DNA of 64,000 nt from Dehalococcoidia bacterium (lineage in GTDB: Bacteria > Chloroflexota > Dehalococcoidia > DSTF01 > JACRBR01): assembly GCA_021462855.1 (NCBI GenBank), contig JAJTXQ010000056.1:18087-82086 (forward strand). Direction: 5' to 3'. This document shows positions 23,397-34,132 of this stretch, one piece after another. A model generated the notes under the pieces. The model searched no databases, was not told where the DNA came from, and saw only the letters and a program-made list of their open reading frames with translations. Position 1 is the stretch's first letter, and each line of letters begins with the position of its first letter. The position numbers and the translations under genes are program-made.

Positions 23397-23891
23397 TCAA
23401 GACAGCTTCGACCAGTCGGACCGGAGGAGCGCCGCGCACAGCAGGATCGCCAGCGACGCGGCCAGCGTCGCCATCGACGCCGCCATCGAGTACATGCGCC
23501 ACTGGCGCACCTGGTCCTCGGGCGCGCCCGCTTCCTGCAACTGCTGCAACTTGCGGCCGAGGACGCCGGCGTGCAGCGCCGTCAGCAGCACGACGCCCGT
23601 CACGAGCGTCAGCTTCGTCATCAGCACGAAGAAGTAGCGCGGGAAGCGGTCGCTGTCGATGTAGATCTCGAACTCGTAGTAGTTGTAGATGCCCGTCGCC
23701 AGGAGCACCGCGAGCGCGCCGCCGCCGAGCCAGCCGAAGCCGCGCGTCACCGCCCGCAGCGCCTGTTGCCGCGCACGCACGTCGTCGAGCCCGCGCAGCG
23801 CGGGCACGGCGACCGCGGCGAGGAAGATCTGCGGCCCGATGTACGTCACCGCGGCGATAATGTGGAGCCAGAGCACAAGCGCGTCGGTCAT
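23397..23891 (-). CDS. CopD/DUF2269-like four-helix membrane protein
   Basis: A 164-residue protein with four membrane segments, starting MTDALVLWLHIIAAVTYIGP. Histidine in the first helix, YIGP, and a later TALHAGV resemble heme- or copper-binding CopD-like membrane domains (DUF2269/HemJ superfamily), where helix histidines bind heme. The chosen ATG at 23889-23891 is preceded by TAGCAT seven bases upstream, pointing to a leaderless transcript; the frame remains open to 23927. Function in copper handling or heme metabolism is possible but not shown. Confidence 0.65.
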   Translation of the reverse strand: MTDALVLWLHIIAAVTYIGPQIFLAAVAVPALRGLDDVRARQQALRAVTRGFGWLGGGALAVLLATGIYNYYEFEIYIDSDRFPRYFFVLMTKLTLVTGVVLLTALHAGVLGRKLQQLQEAGAPEDQVRQWRMYSMAASMATLAASLAILLCAALLRSDWSKLS

Positions 23892-23898
23892 AGATGCC

Positions 23899-23904
23899 AT
23901 GCTA
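23899..23904 (-). promoter_or_regulatory. -10 element with leaderless spacing to the CopD-like gene
   Basis: TAGCAT (minus strand) is seven bases before the ATG at 23891. Confidence 0.45.
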
Positions 23905-24211
23905 CGGGACGGCGGCGTGGCGCCCAACGGCCACCGAGAGCGTACGCAATTCGACAGAGGCGCTGTTAGTGCACTCCCTGCGGGCCGAACTGGCGCCCGG
24001 GGTATGAAGAGGAATCACAACAACGCACCCGACCTGGCGAGCCCGGGCGCTGACGATCACGTCAGCGGCAGGGAAGACTCAAATGACCGCGTGCCATAAG
24101 GGTGGATCGCCCCAAAGGTACACCCGGCGGCTTCGACCAAGCGCGCGGCAGTGCTCCCGAGGTTGACACATGCGCATGAGGAGAGCACAGTCGCGCTGAA
24201 AGGAGTCTCCG
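23905..24211. other. Intergenic stretch before the low-GC patch
   Basis: No convincing gene is seen in these 307 bases. Near its right end TTGACA (24163-24168) is followed after 17 bases by CACAGT (24186-24191), a candidate promoter for the gene at 24212, whose AAAGGAG site is at 24199-24205. Confidence 0.5.
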
Positions 24212-25028
24212 ATGATGCGAATCTTATTTGTCATAGTCCTGCTAAGCGTCTGGAGCGTCTCCTTACTAGGCGTCCAGACGCCGGCCGAGAAGTCCTAGGC
24301 ACAAGTTGTGCAAGAGCGACGTCCCCTCCAGAACGCTCGGATCGAGAAGAAACTTCGGGTCGAAGGACGAATTTGGGAATTGCCACATGCCCGGTTACCG
24401 ACTCAACGCTCAGCTGGGCGGTGAGCCCGTCGAGGCTCGGCAGCTCTCCATCGATCTCGAAGCGTGCGTAGAGACGATTGAAATAGGGACCCCGGTCGAT
24501 TCGCACGAGGAACCTGCCGATGGTACCTCCGATGCACGATCGTCGGGGTTCGTTGGTGCGACGGAGCGAGCCGAAGAATTCTCGTCGCTTGCCACTACTA
24601 ACAGCATCGAGATGAAGGTCCGGTGGGAAGATGTTGTGAACTTAGACGTGAACAAGACCCACAGTCGGATGACCTTCACTTACGACGGCGGCTGCATCAC
24701 CAACTCATCGGGTTCAGGATACTGGTGGTGGCGCACTGGGACCTTCTGGACGCGCACAGCCTACAGCGCCACGATCAATCGGATTCCTGAGGGCTGGTGT
24801 GTTCCAACGCCAGACAACACGAAGCGCTCGCGGTACGTTCACAACTACGTGGACGGCACGTTCAAGAACGGGATCTTCTGTGCGGGTTTCGACACGTACG
24901 TCTACTACGACAACGTGTCGACATACGCCGCCTACAACGGCAACGTCAGCGGCTGGTTCGATAGCACATGGGTCGACGAACCGGTCGGCTGCCCACCCCT
25001 TCACTGGGTTGCGAGTTTCGTCCCATAG
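24212..25028 (+). pseudogene. Secreted Trp/Tyr-rich protein, signal peptide and mature part in different frames
   Basis: After an AAAGGAG site, ATG at 24212 opens MMRILFVIVLLSVWSVSLLG, a clear signal peptide, but this frame stops at TAG 24296-24298 after 28 residues. The +1 frame is open from 24270 to the stop at 25028 and encodes the mature part, a hydrophilic, aromatic-rich domain (SGYWWWRTGTFWTRTAYSATI, VYYDNVSTYAAYNG) of a secreted protein I do not recognise. The span is 817 bases, one more than a whole frame. A single inserted base between 24270 and 24296 would explain the break, either as real inactivation or as an assembly error. If the annotated second frame is used alone, the only start is TTG at 24306 and no signal peptide remains. 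GC content is visibly lower than in neighbouring genes. Confidence 0.6.
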
Positions 25029-25472
25029 ATGATTTTCGCGGCCTATGCCATCTACGCATTCCTCCTCGCGGCCGCTCTCTGGCGGTCGCGAGGAGGAAGC
25101 ATGTGGCGCACCTCCGCCGCGTTCATGCTACTGCTGCCCGTTGTTGTCGCGGCCGGGATTACGTGGTACGCGATCGAGACGCAGCGTGGTGCGGCCGCGG
25201 TCCTGTTTGTGCTTCCCCCCGGGCTATGGCTCTATGTCGTTGGCCTCCAGCCGTTGATCCGCCTTGCGCCGCTCACTCGGTGGACCGCCCGCACTGCCGG
25301 CTGGTCACTCATTGCCTGGATCACGCTCATCCCGGCCACGACCGTCTTGCTCGCACCAATCAGTGGTCTGCTCGCCTTCGTCACGGTGGGCATCACGCGC
25401 AACCCGGCATCACGCTCCGACGCGCCGGAGTGCACACGGTCGTCCGTGGTGCGTGCGCGTAGGGCGAACTGA
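25029..25472 (+). CDS. Hypothetical membrane protein (147 residues)
   Basis: ATG directly follows the stop of the preceding secreted-protein gene. The protein has about four hydrophobic segments ([66 protein letters not shown]) and a basic, Arg/Ser-rich tail. No family is recognised. Its stop codon lies inside the strong hairpin at 25468-25494. It belongs to the same less GC-rich patch as the preceding gene and was probably acquired with it. Confidence 0.5.
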   Translation: MIFAAYAIYAFLLAAALWRSRGGSMWRTSAAFMLLLPVVVAAGITWYAIETQRGAAAVLFVLPPGLWLYVVGLQPLIRLAPLTRWTARTAGWSLIAWITLIPATTVLLAPISGLLAFVTVGITRNPASRSDAPECTRSSVVRARRAN

Positions 25473-25494
25473 GTCCGCCACAAGCGGACTCAGT
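25468..25494. terminator. Perfect 11-bp hairpin between convergent genes (bidirectional terminator)
   Basis: ACTGAGTCCGC (25468-25478) and GCGGACTCAGT (25484-25494) are perfectly complementary around a CACAA loop. It lies between the plus-strand membrane-protein gene, whose TGA it includes, and the minus-strand end of dnaK. Confidence 0.75.
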
Positions 25495-25522
25495 CACTGC
25501 CATCCCGGTGCGTCGCGGCAGG

Positions 25523-27418
<1,896 letters not shown>

Positions 27419-27495
27419 GTCTGTTCTCCTCTATGTCGTTCGCGCGCGCCACGGCGCATCCGTTCGTGCCGCGCCGCCCGTGCGGCGCCTGTGTG

Positions 27496-28023
27496 CTAGC
27501 CCTGTCCAACCACCACCATCGATGGCCGGATCACGCGGTCGCCGAGGCGGTAGCCCTTCTGCACCACGGCGATGACCTTGCCTTCTTCGCCGGGGCCCTG
27601 GGAGACGGCCTCGTGCACGGCCGGGTCGAAGGTCTGACCGTCGGCCGGGATCTCCTGTACGCCCGCCATCTCGAGCACGCCGAGGAACTTGCGCTGGATC
27701 AGGCGGATGCCATCGACCCACGTCAGCCCGGCGAGCGCGGCATCGACGTTGTGCAGAGCGCGGTCGAGGTCATCGAGCAGCGGCAGCAGGTTGATGATCA
27801 GCGCGGCGTTGGCGAAGCGCGCCGTCTCGCTGCGCTCTTCCTCGACGCGCCGCTTGTAGTTCTGGTAGTCCGCCGCCGCGCGCTGCCACGACGCGTAGAA
27901 CGACTGCGCCTTCTCGCGCTCTTCCTCGAGCAACGCGTTCAGGCTCGCCGGATCGCCGGCCGTGGCCGCATCGCCCTCACTGCTCGCCGCTTCCGCGGCC
28001 TCGTCTTCCCGTTCCGTGGTCAT
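27496..28023 (-). CDS. grpE: Nucleotide exchange factor GrpE
   Basis: The 175-residue protein has the standard GrpE layout: an acidic unstructured N-terminus, a long dimerising coiled coil (LLEEEREKAQSFYASWQRAAAD) and the C-terminal beta domain with the signature GVQEIPADGQTFDPAVHEAV and GYRLGDRVIRPSMVVV. It releases ADP from DnaK. The ATG at 28021-28023 overlaps the hrcA stop (ATGA). Confidence 0.97.
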   Translation of the reverse strand: MTTEREDEAAEAASSEGDAATAGDPASLNALLEEEREKAQSFYASWQRAAADYQNYKRRVEEERSETARFANAALIINLLPLLDDLDRALHNVDAALAGLTWVDGIRLIQRKFLGVLEMAGVQEIPADGQTFDPAVHEAVSQGPGEEGKVIAVVQKGYRLGDRVIRPSMVVVGQG

Positions 28024-29111
28024 TTCCTCTTCTTCCCTCTCGTATCCCCATCTGCCGGCGGGCCGTCGCCGGGCTCGCCGGGTACGCTGCCCTCTCCGTA
28101 GTGCGATGCGAGCATCTCGCTCAGCAGCCCGGCGACGAAACGCACGGTGGAGATCGTCTCCGGGTAGTGCATGCGCGTCGGCCCCAGCACCGCCATCGCG
28201 CCGCCGATGCCGCCGGGCGTGCCGTAGCGGCTGATGACGACGCTGTAGTCGCGCATCGCGTCCTCTTCGTGTTCGGCGCCGATCATCACCGTCACGCCCT
28301 CGGCCGCGAGCTCGCGGAACGGGATGAGCTTCGTCAGGTTGCGCTGCTCGACGACATCGAGCAGGTTGAGCACCTTGTCCGGCGACGCGAACTCCGGCTT
28401 GGTCAGCACGTTGCGCACGCCGTCGAGATGCGCCTCGTCGTAGCCGCCGCGGTCCGACGCCTCCATGATGTCGCGCACGGCGTTGGCAACGTGCCACTCG
28501 AGCTGCGTGAGCTGCACCTGCGAGCGGCCGATCTCGCCCGCGCTAAAGCCGGCGAACGCCTCGTTCAGGTGGTTCGTGATCGCCGTCAGCCGCTCCTGCT
28601 CGATCGGCTCCGGGAAGATTAGGATCTGCTGCTTCAGGCGCGCCTGCTGCAGCACGATCACCACCAGCGCCTCCGTATCCTGGATGCCGATCAGCTCGAT
28701 GCGCTTGAGCCGGGACTCGCGCGTGCGCGGCGCCGTGACGACGGCCGCGTTCTCGACCGCGCGCGCGAGCACCGCGGCAGAGAGCTGGATCCACTCGTCT
28801 TCCTCGCGCCCGGCCTGGTGGAACTGGTGGCGGATCGTCTGCTTCGCGTCCCACGGCAGGTCGCGATCTTCCATCAGCGCCTCGACGTAGCAGCGGTAGC
28901 CTTTGTCCGAGGGCACGCGCCCGGCCGAGGTGTGGGGGTGGGAGATGTAGCCCTCTTCCTCGAGCTTCGCCATCTCGTTGCGTACCGTGGCCGACGACAG
29001 CCGGACGCCATGCTTGCGCACGAGGGCATCGGACCCCACCGGCACGGCGGAGTCGACGAACTCGCTGACGATGAGGCTCAGCAGCCTGGCGCGGCGTTCA
29101 GACAGGCTCAT
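28020..29111 (-). CDS. hrcA: Heat-inducible transcription repressor HrcA
   Basis: A 363-residue HrcA with an N-terminal winged-helix DNA-binding domain (SSATVRNEMAKLEEEGYI), a GAF-like middle and an inserted dimerising domain. It represses heat-shock operons by binding CIRCE, and GroEL activity normally keeps it folded. The ATG at 29109-29111 lies 11 bases from a perfect CIRCE element, so hrcA represses its own operon hrcA-grpE-dnaK. The frame is open far upstream, but that part is an Arg-rich shadow of fabH on the other strand. Confidence 0.97.
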   Translation of the reverse strand: MSLSERRARLLSLIVSEFVDSAVPVGSDALVRKHGVRLSSATVRNEMAKLEEEGYISHPHTSAGRVPSDKGYRCYVEALMEDRDLPWDAKQTIRHQFHQAGREEDEWIQLSAAVLARAVENAAVVTAPRTRESRLKRIELIGIQDTEALVVIVLQQARLKQQILIFPEPIEQERLTAITNHLNEAFAGFSAGEIGRSQVQLTQLEWHVANAVRDIMEASDRGGYDEAHLDGVRNVLTKPEFASPDKVLNLLDVVEQRNLTKLIPFRELAAEGVTVMIGAEHEEDAMRDYSVVISRYGTPGGIGGAMAVLGPTRMHYPETISTVRFVAGLLSEMLASHYGEGSVPGEPGDGPPADGDTRGKKRK

Positions 29112-29122
29112 TTTGAATCTGG

Positions 29123-29149
29123 TTAGCACTCTCCATACCCGAGTGCTAA
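29123..29149. promoter_or_regulatory. CIRCE operator (HrcA binding site)
   Basis: TTAGCACTC (29123-29131), nine bases, GAGTGCTAA (29141-29149): a perfect match to the CIRCE consensus. It lies in the 5' leader region of hrcA. Confidence 0.97.
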
Positions 29150-29429
29150 TACCGGAAAAGTCTATCAATACCCCTGTCAGGGGCGCAAGGAGCACCCGAA
29201 CCCGCGCCGCGCCGTCCCGCCCCGATGACAGCGGACCGCCACACCTGCGGCCCGTTCGTTGCCACGTGCGCGATGCATCGTCGCGGCGCAGCGACCGCGT
29301 GGCGCACCGGCGAGCCGGCGTTTGCCGCGCTCGGCGCAGACGCCAGCGCGTTCGCGCGTTACGCAGCGCAGCCGCGGCCTGAGCTATACTCCGCCTGAAC
29401 CCCGCTCCGCGGGCGACGATGGAGCCATC
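29150..29429. other. Divergent intergenic region between hrcA and fabH
   Basis: It holds the hrcA promoter region with the palindrome at 29171-29183 and, toward fabH, TATACT at 29385-29390, a likely -10 element giving a 5' leader of about 33 bases with GGAG before the GTG. I see no gene in between. Confidence 0.5.
29171..29183. promoter_or_regulatory. Palindrome CCCCTGTCAGGGG in the hrcA promoter region
   Basis: A perfect six-base-arm palindrome with one central base, 21 bases upstream of CIRCE. On the minus strand it falls between TTGCGC (29185-29190) and ATAGAC (29162-29167), which could be -35 and -10 (17-base spacer). It may be a second operator; no known regulator is assigned. Confidence 0.35.
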
Positions 29430-30467
29430 GTGAACGGCACCCGCATCGCCGGACTCGGGCACTACCTGCCTGAGCGCGTCCTCTCCAACGCCGACATCGA
29501 ACGCATGGTCGACACCTCCGACCAGTGGATCCGCGACCGCACGGGGATCGAGCAGCGGCATGTCGCCGCGCCGCACGAGACGAGCTCGTCGCTCGGCTAC
29601 CGCGCCGCGCTGATGGCGCTCGAGCAGGCGCGCGTGAACCCGGAGGACATCGACCTGATCATCGGCGCGACGACGACGCCCGACGGACTGTTCCCGTCCG
29701 CCGCGTCGCTGATCCAGGACCGGCTCGGTGCGGTCAACGCCGGCGCGTACGACGTCAACGCCGCGTGCATGGGCTTCCTGTCGGCGTTCTCCGCCGCGAC
29801 GCAGTACATCGCGACGGGCGCGTACCAGCGGGTGCTCGTGGTCGGCACCGAGGTGCTGTCGCGCATCGTCAACTGGCAGGACCGCGGCACATGCGTGCTG
29901 TTCGGCGACGGCGCGGGCGCCGTGCTGCTCGAGGCTGCGCCATACGGCGGCCCGCTCGGCTTCGTGCTGCACAGCGACGGCTCGCGCAAGCTCTACCTGT
30001 ATGCGGAAGGCCCGTGCGGCCCGCGCGACGCCGAGGGCAACGGCGCGCCACCACATCTTTGCATGATCAACATGGATGGCCCCGCGCTGTTCAAGTTCGC
30101 CGTCAACGCCATGGCGAACGCCGTCCGCGAGGCGCTCGGCAAGTCGCAGCTCAGCGTCGCCGATGTCGACGTGCTGCTGCCGCACCAGGCCAACCTGCGC
30201 ATCATCCAGGGCACGGCGAAGTCGCTCGGCATCCCCGAGGACAAGGCGGTAGTCACGATCCACCGCTACGGCAACACGTCGAGCGCGTCCATCCCGATCG
30301 CGATGAGCGAGGCGGCGCGCGCCGGCCGGTTCGAGGAAGGCGCGCGCATCGCGATCTGCTCATTCGGCGGCGGCCTGGCGTGGGGGTCGATGATCTACGA
30401 GTGGAGCACCACCGGAGTCGCGCCCGAACGGCGCCCCGTCGCCGCCGCGTCCGCATCGGGCGGCTGA
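29430..30467 (+). CDS. fabH: Beta-ketoacyl-ACP synthase III
   Basis: A 345-residue thiolase-fold condensing enzyme that starts fatty acid synthesis by joining an acyl-CoA primer to malonyl-ACP. The Cys-His-Asn triad is visible: Cys113 in VNAACMGFLSAF, His in LLPHQANLRI and Asn in RYGNTSSAS. The GTG start at 29430 follows GGAG and gives the usual VNGTRIAGLGHYLPE beginning; no ATG is available in frame nearby. It stands alone here, without other fab genes, so a role in priming a special chain or in another pathway cannot be excluded. Confidence 0.95.
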   Translation: MNGTRIAGLGHYLPERVLSNADIERMVDTSDQWIRDRTGIEQRHVAAPHETSSSLGYRAALMALEQARVNPEDIDLIIGATTTPDGLFPSAASLIQDRLGAVNAGAYDVNAACMGFLSAFSAATQYIATGAYQRVLVVGTEVLSRIVNWQDRGTCVLFGDGAGAVLLEAAPYGGPLGFVLHSDGSRKLYLYAEGPCGPRDAEGNGAPPHLCMINMDGPALFKFAVNAMANAVREALGKSQLSVADVDVLLPHQANLRIIQGTAKSLGIPEDKAVVTIHRYGNTSSASIPIAMSEAARAGRFEEGARIAICSFGGGLAWGSMIYEWSTTGVAPERRPVAAASASGG

Positions 30468-30560
30468 CAGGCGCGGCGCGTCCATTCATCCCGCCGCGCC
30501 GGCGCCACGTGCTTGACGGCACGTCCGGCGCAGCGGGCGGCGTGCTACCGTAGCCGCACG

Positions 30561-31886
30561 ATGGCACCGGATCAGCACGACACGCCGCCTCCGCGCGCAT
30601 CCGCCGCCGGCCGCATCGTCGTCATCGACGTGCTGCGCGGTCTGGCGATCCTCTGGGTCATGACGTTCCACCTCTGGATCGACATGACGGGCGGACGCTT
30701 CGGCGTCAGCCCGTTGTGGGAGGACCTCGGCAACCGTATCGCGGAGGCGCGGCCGCTCGCGGCGCTTACCGCGCTGGGCGAGCTGATCCTCGGCTCCGGG
30801 TACCAGGGCGTGGCGGTGTTCATGATGCTGAGCGGGCTCTCGCTCGTGATGCACGCCGAGCTGCGGCCAGCCCGCCCGGCCTGGCACGGGATGACGGCGC
30901 GCCTGCGCCGCATGGTCACGGCGTACTGGGCGGGCGTGCTGTTCTACTGCGCCATCTTCGCCGCGGTCGCCCTGCTGCAGTACTGGCTCGATGGCGGCAG
31001 TCTGCGCTCGCAGCTCGACCACGTGCGCATCGGCGGGGCGATCCCGGTGCGCATCGGCTTCGACGACATCGCCTGGGCGCTGTCGATCTTCGGGCCGCTG
31101 GTGCGCGGGCAATACGGGACGTCGCCCGTGGCGTCGCTGTGGTTCGTGCCGTTGCTGCTGCAGTATTACCTGCTGTTCCCGTTGCTCCTGCCCATCCTGC
31201 GGCGCGCCGGACCGTGGTGGTTCGCGCTCGCTGCGGTGGCGCTGACCGTCGGCGCGCGCGCCGCCTACGCCGACTTCTCGCCCGGCTCGATCGAGGCGTA
31301 CGACCGGCGCACGCTCGACTACTTCGCCCCGTTCCGCGGGTCGGAGTTCCTGTTCGGCATGTCGCTGGGCTGGCTGTTCGCGCACCAGCGCCAGCGCGTC
31401 GCCGCGTGGGTGGAGTCGCCGCTCGACATCGCCGGCGTCCTCGCCATCGCGGGTCTGATGCAGTGGGCATCGGTCTCGATCGCCGCGACGTCGACAGAAG
31501 GCGATGCGCTCCTCATCGTCGCCGGCCAGGCGAGCCTGGTGCTGTTCGCGCTGCCGCTGTTGTTCAAGACGCCCGGCCGGTTCGAGACGAGCGCGGTCGC
31601 CGGCGCGCTCGTGTCCCTCGGCGTAATCTCGTTCACCGCGCTCAACGTCAACGATGCGATGCGCCTCGTCGCAAGCTTCGTGGGCGATCGTGAGCTGCCG
31701 GGCGTGCTGTGGTGGACGTTCGTCGTCGCGGTGTATATCCCGCTGGCTACTGCCGCCGTCGCCTGGCCGATGGCATGGGCGCTGCGGCTGCTGCCCTCGC
31801 AACGGCCGCGCCGCGAGCCGCCGGCGGCTCCGGCGCCGTCCGTCGCAGCGCCGCCGCGCGGTCTCGCCGACACCTCGACGACGTAA
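30561..31886 (+). CDS. Acyltransferase 3 / heparan-N-acetyltransferase-like polytopic membrane protein
   Basis: A 441-residue protein with about ten to twelve membrane helices. The first helix region RIVVIDVLRGLAILWVMTFH matches the D-x-LRG-x-AI-x-x-x-x-x-x-H signature of the acyltransferase-3/DUF1624 superfamily, and GYQGVAVFMMLSGLSLVMH matches its second motif. Members transfer acyl groups across the membrane to sugars or lipids of the cell envelope. The acceptor is unknown. The ATG at 30561 has TACCGT (30546-30551) nine bases upstream. A GNAT gene follows eight bases after the stop. Confidence 0.8.
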   Translation: MAPDQHDTPPPRASAAGRIVVIDVLRGLAILWVMTFHLWIDMTGGRFGVSPLWEDLGNRIAEARPLAALTALGELILGSGYQGVAVFMMLSGLSLVMHAELRPARPAWHGMTARLRRMVTAYWAGVLFYCAIFAAVALLQYWLDGGSLRSQLDHVRIGGAIPVRIGFDDIAWALSIFGPLVRGQYGTSPVASLWFVPLLLQYYLLFPLLLPILRRAGPWWFALAAVALTVGARAAYADFSPGSIEAYDRRTLDYFAPFRGSEFLFGMSLGWLFAHQRQRVAAWVESPLDIAGVLAIAGLMQWASVSIAATSTEGDALLIVAGQASLVLFALPLLFKTPGRFETSAVAGALVSLGVISFTALNVNDAMRLVASFVGDRELPGVLWWTFVVAVYIPLATAAVAWPMAWALRLLPSQRPRREPPAAPAPSVAAPPRGLADTSTT

Positions 31887-31893
31887 GCGCGCG

Positions 31894-32483
31894 ATGAGCG
31901 GCCGCGCGCGGCATCCCTCCGTCGATTCGTCATTCCGACGGCAGATCGAGATGGTGCGGCCCACCCGCGATGCCGTCGCCGTGCCGAGCGTGCCGGCGGG
32001 CTACTTCCTGCGCTCATTCGCTGAAGGCGATGAGATCGCGTACGACGAGCTGTTCGCGCTCGCGTGGCCCGGCGCCGGCACGCTGGCACACACCCGCGCG
32101 CACGCGCTGCCGGGCGGCTTCCTGGTGGTCGAGCACGAGGCGTCGCGCCAGCTCATCTCATCGTGCGTGGCGTTCGCGCCCGGTACACCGGCGAACCGCG
32201 GCACGCCGCCGACGGCTCGCTGGGATGGCTCGTCACCGATCCGGCGCACGGCGGCCGCGGCCTCGGCGCGCTCGTCGCCGCGGCGGTGACGGCGCGGCTG
32301 CTGGGCGAAGGCTACACGCGGCCGTGGCTCGGCACGGAGGACGACCGCCTGACGGCGATCGCGATTTGCCTGCGCCTCGGGTGGCAACCGTTGCTGTATG
32401 CCGGCGACATGGAGCGACGCTGGCGGGACATCTTCGCCCGCCTCGGACGCGCGTTCTCGCTCGCCAGCTGCGTCCGCGCGTGA
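31894..32483 (+). pseudogene. GNAT-type N-acetyltransferase, interrupted by a frameshift
   Basis: The first part (from ATG 31894) ends its homology at LISSCVAFA near 32188; the acetyl-CoA-binding part, GSLGWLVTDPAHGGRGLGALVAAA with the RGLG pyrophosphate loop, continues in another frame from about 32190 (RYTGEPRHAADGS) to the stop at 32483. The whole span of 590 bases is one short of a full frame, so one lost base near the GCGCCCGG at 32185-32192 explains it. Intact, it would be about 196 residues. It lies directly after the acyltransferase gene. It may be a true pseudogene or an assembly indel. Confidence 0.65.
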
Positions 32484-32504
32484 TGACGCCGCCCGGCGTG
32501 GCCG

Positions 32505-33224
32505 CTACTGCTCCTCGATCACGATGGTGTTGATGGCGGTGCCGGGCTGGCGCGCGGACGCCGGGTCGCGCGGGGCGATCTTGTCGAGCACGTTGCGGCC
32601 TTCGACCAGCTGGCCGAACGCCGTGTACCCGCCATCGAGGCTGGGCTGCGGTGCGTAGCAGATGAACCACTGGCTGCCGGCGGAGTTCGGCTGGTTTGTC
32701 TTCGCCATGCCGAGCGTGCCGTCGGTGAAGCCGCGCGCCGTCTGCTCGTCCGGGACGGTGTAGCCGGGTCCGCCGCGGCCGGTGCCGGTCGGGTCGCCCG
32801 CCTGCGCGACGAAGCCCGGGATGACGCGGTGGAACGTCACGCCGTCGTAAAAGCCGTCGCGTGCGAGGAAGACGAAGCTGTTGACGTGGCGCGGCGCGTC
32901 CTTCGGGAACAGCTCGAGCTTGATGTCGCCGATGTCCATCTTGATGGTGGCGAAGTAGCGCTTGTCCTGGTCGATCGTCATCGGCGGTTCGGCGTCGTAC
33001 GTCTTCGTGGCGTTGCCTCCTGGCGTTGGCTGCGCGCCCGGCGTCGCCGTGGAGGACGCCGGCGTGGTGGTCGAAGCGGCTGGCGCGGTTGCGGTGCGCG
33101 TCGCGGCCGGCGTGGCGGTCGACACCTTCGTGTCATCCTCGCCGCAGGCGCCCAGCGCCAGCGCGCCGGCGAGCATCGCGGCCGTGGCGGCGGCCGCCGC
33201 CGTCCTGTGGATACGGAGTTGCAT
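32505..33224 (-). CDS. Peptidylprolyl isomerase lipoprotein (cyclophilin type)
   Basis: A 239-residue extracytoplasmic cyclophilin. The N-terminus is a signal peptide with lipobox ALGAC, followed by a Thr/Ala/Pro-rich linker (STATPAATRTATAPAAST) that would span the cell wall, and a cyclophilin domain with FHRVIPGFVAQAGDPTGTGRGG, the active-site Arg and Gln in FHRVIPGFVAQ, and GMAKTNQPNSAGSQWFI. It speeds cis-trans proline isomerisation of exported proteins. Its ATG lies 12 bases after the end of the CbbQ-like ATPase gene, so it may be the last gene of the coaE transcript. Confidence 0.92.
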   Translation of the reverse strand: MQLRIHRTAAAAATAAMLAGALALGACGEDDTKVSTATPAATRTATAPAASTTTPASSTATPGAQPTPGGNATKTYDAEPPMTIDQDKRYFATIKMDIGDIKLELFPKDAPRHVNSFVFLARDGFYDGVTFHRVIPGFVAQAGDPTGTGRGGPGYTVPDEQTARGFTDGTLGMAKTNQPNSAGSQWFICYAPQPSLDGGYTAFGQLVEGRNVLDKIAPRDPASARQPGTAINTIVIEEQ

Positions 33225-33235
33225 GCGGGCGCCCC

Positions 33236-34132
33236 TCATTCGAAGATCGAGCTCACGACTTCCTCGATGCTCCGCTGGACATCGAGGTCGTCGGTCAGCG
33301 CCCAGACGACGCCGACCTGGCACGCGCGCCGTGGCGGGATGCCGCGCTGGATCAGCTTGCCGACGTAGACGAGCAGGCGCGTGCTGACGCCCTCGCTCAG
33401 GCCGTGTTCGCGCAGATTGCGCACCTTTTCGCCGAGCTTCGCCAGGTCCTGGGCGATCTCCTCGGCCACGCCGCTCTCGTGGGCGATGATCTTCGCCTCG
33501 AGCTCCTTGCGCGGGTGCGTGAACTCGATCGAGATGAAGCGCTGGCGCGTGCTGTGCTTCAGATCCTTGAGCGCGCTCTGGTATCCGGGGTTGTACGAGA
33601 TCACGAGCAGGAACCCCTCGCGCGCCTCGACGATCTGGCCGCGCTTCTCGATCGGCAGCACACGGCGGTGGTCGGTGAGCGGGTGGATGAGCACAGTCGT
33701 GTCCTTGCGCGCCTCGACCACCTCGTCGAGATAGCAGATGGCGCCGGCCTTGACGGCGCGCGTCAGCGGGCCATCGATCCAGCGCGTCGACTCGCCTTCG
33801 AGCAGGTAGCGGCCGACGAGGTCGCTCGCGGTGAGGTCCTCGTGACACGCGACGGTGACGAGCGGCAGCGCCTCGTTGCTGCCTTCCGCGCCGCTGCCCT
33901 TCACGACGGTGAGCGGCCGCCCGAGCTTCCACGCCATGTACTCGACGAAGCGCGTCTTGCCGCAGCCCGTCGGGCCCTTGAGCAACACCGGCACCTTCGA
34001 TGCGAACGCGGCCTCGAACAGTTCGACCTCGTCGCCCGTCGGGACGTAGTACGGCTCGGCGTGCGGGTGATACTCCTCGATCGCGTACTGGCGGTAGCCG
34101 GCGTCTGCGGCAACCTGCTCCTCGGTGGTCAT
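33236..34132 (-). CDS. AAA+ ATPase, CbbQ/NirQ/NorQ (MoxR) family
   Basis: A 298-residue MoxR-type AAA+ protein. Walker A is [11 protein letters not shown] (about residues 52-62), Walker [12 protein letters not shown], and the NPGYQS and RQRF segments are sensor-like motifs typical of the CbbQ/NirQ/NorQ/GvpN branch. Such ATPases pair with a VWA-domain partner (CbbO, NorD) to insert metals into, or activate, enzymes such as Rubisco or nitric oxide reductase. No VWA partner or client enzyme is in the window. The ATG overlaps the stop of coaE (ATGA), and a cyclophilin lipoprotein gene follows. Confidence 0.9.
   Translation of the reverse strand: MTTEEQVAADAGYRQYAIEEYHPHAEPYYVPTGDEVELFEAAFASKVPVLLKGPTGCGKTRFVEYMAWKLGRPLTVVKGSGAEGSNEALPLVTVACHEDLTASDLVGRYLLEGESTRWIDGPLTRAVKAGAICYLDEVVEARKDTTVLIHPLTDHRRVLPIEKRGQIVEAREGFLLVISYNPGYQSALKDLKHSTRQRFISIEFTHPRKELEAKIIAHESGVAEEIAQDLAKLGEKVRNLREHGLSEGVSTRLLVYVGKLIQRGIPPRRACQVGVVWALTDDLDVQRSIEEVVSSIFE

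Noticed and set aside
28020..30263. N-terminally extended hrcA (747 residues)
   Set aside because: The extension runs antisense to fabH and across CIRCE; HrcA homology begins at the ATG at 29111.
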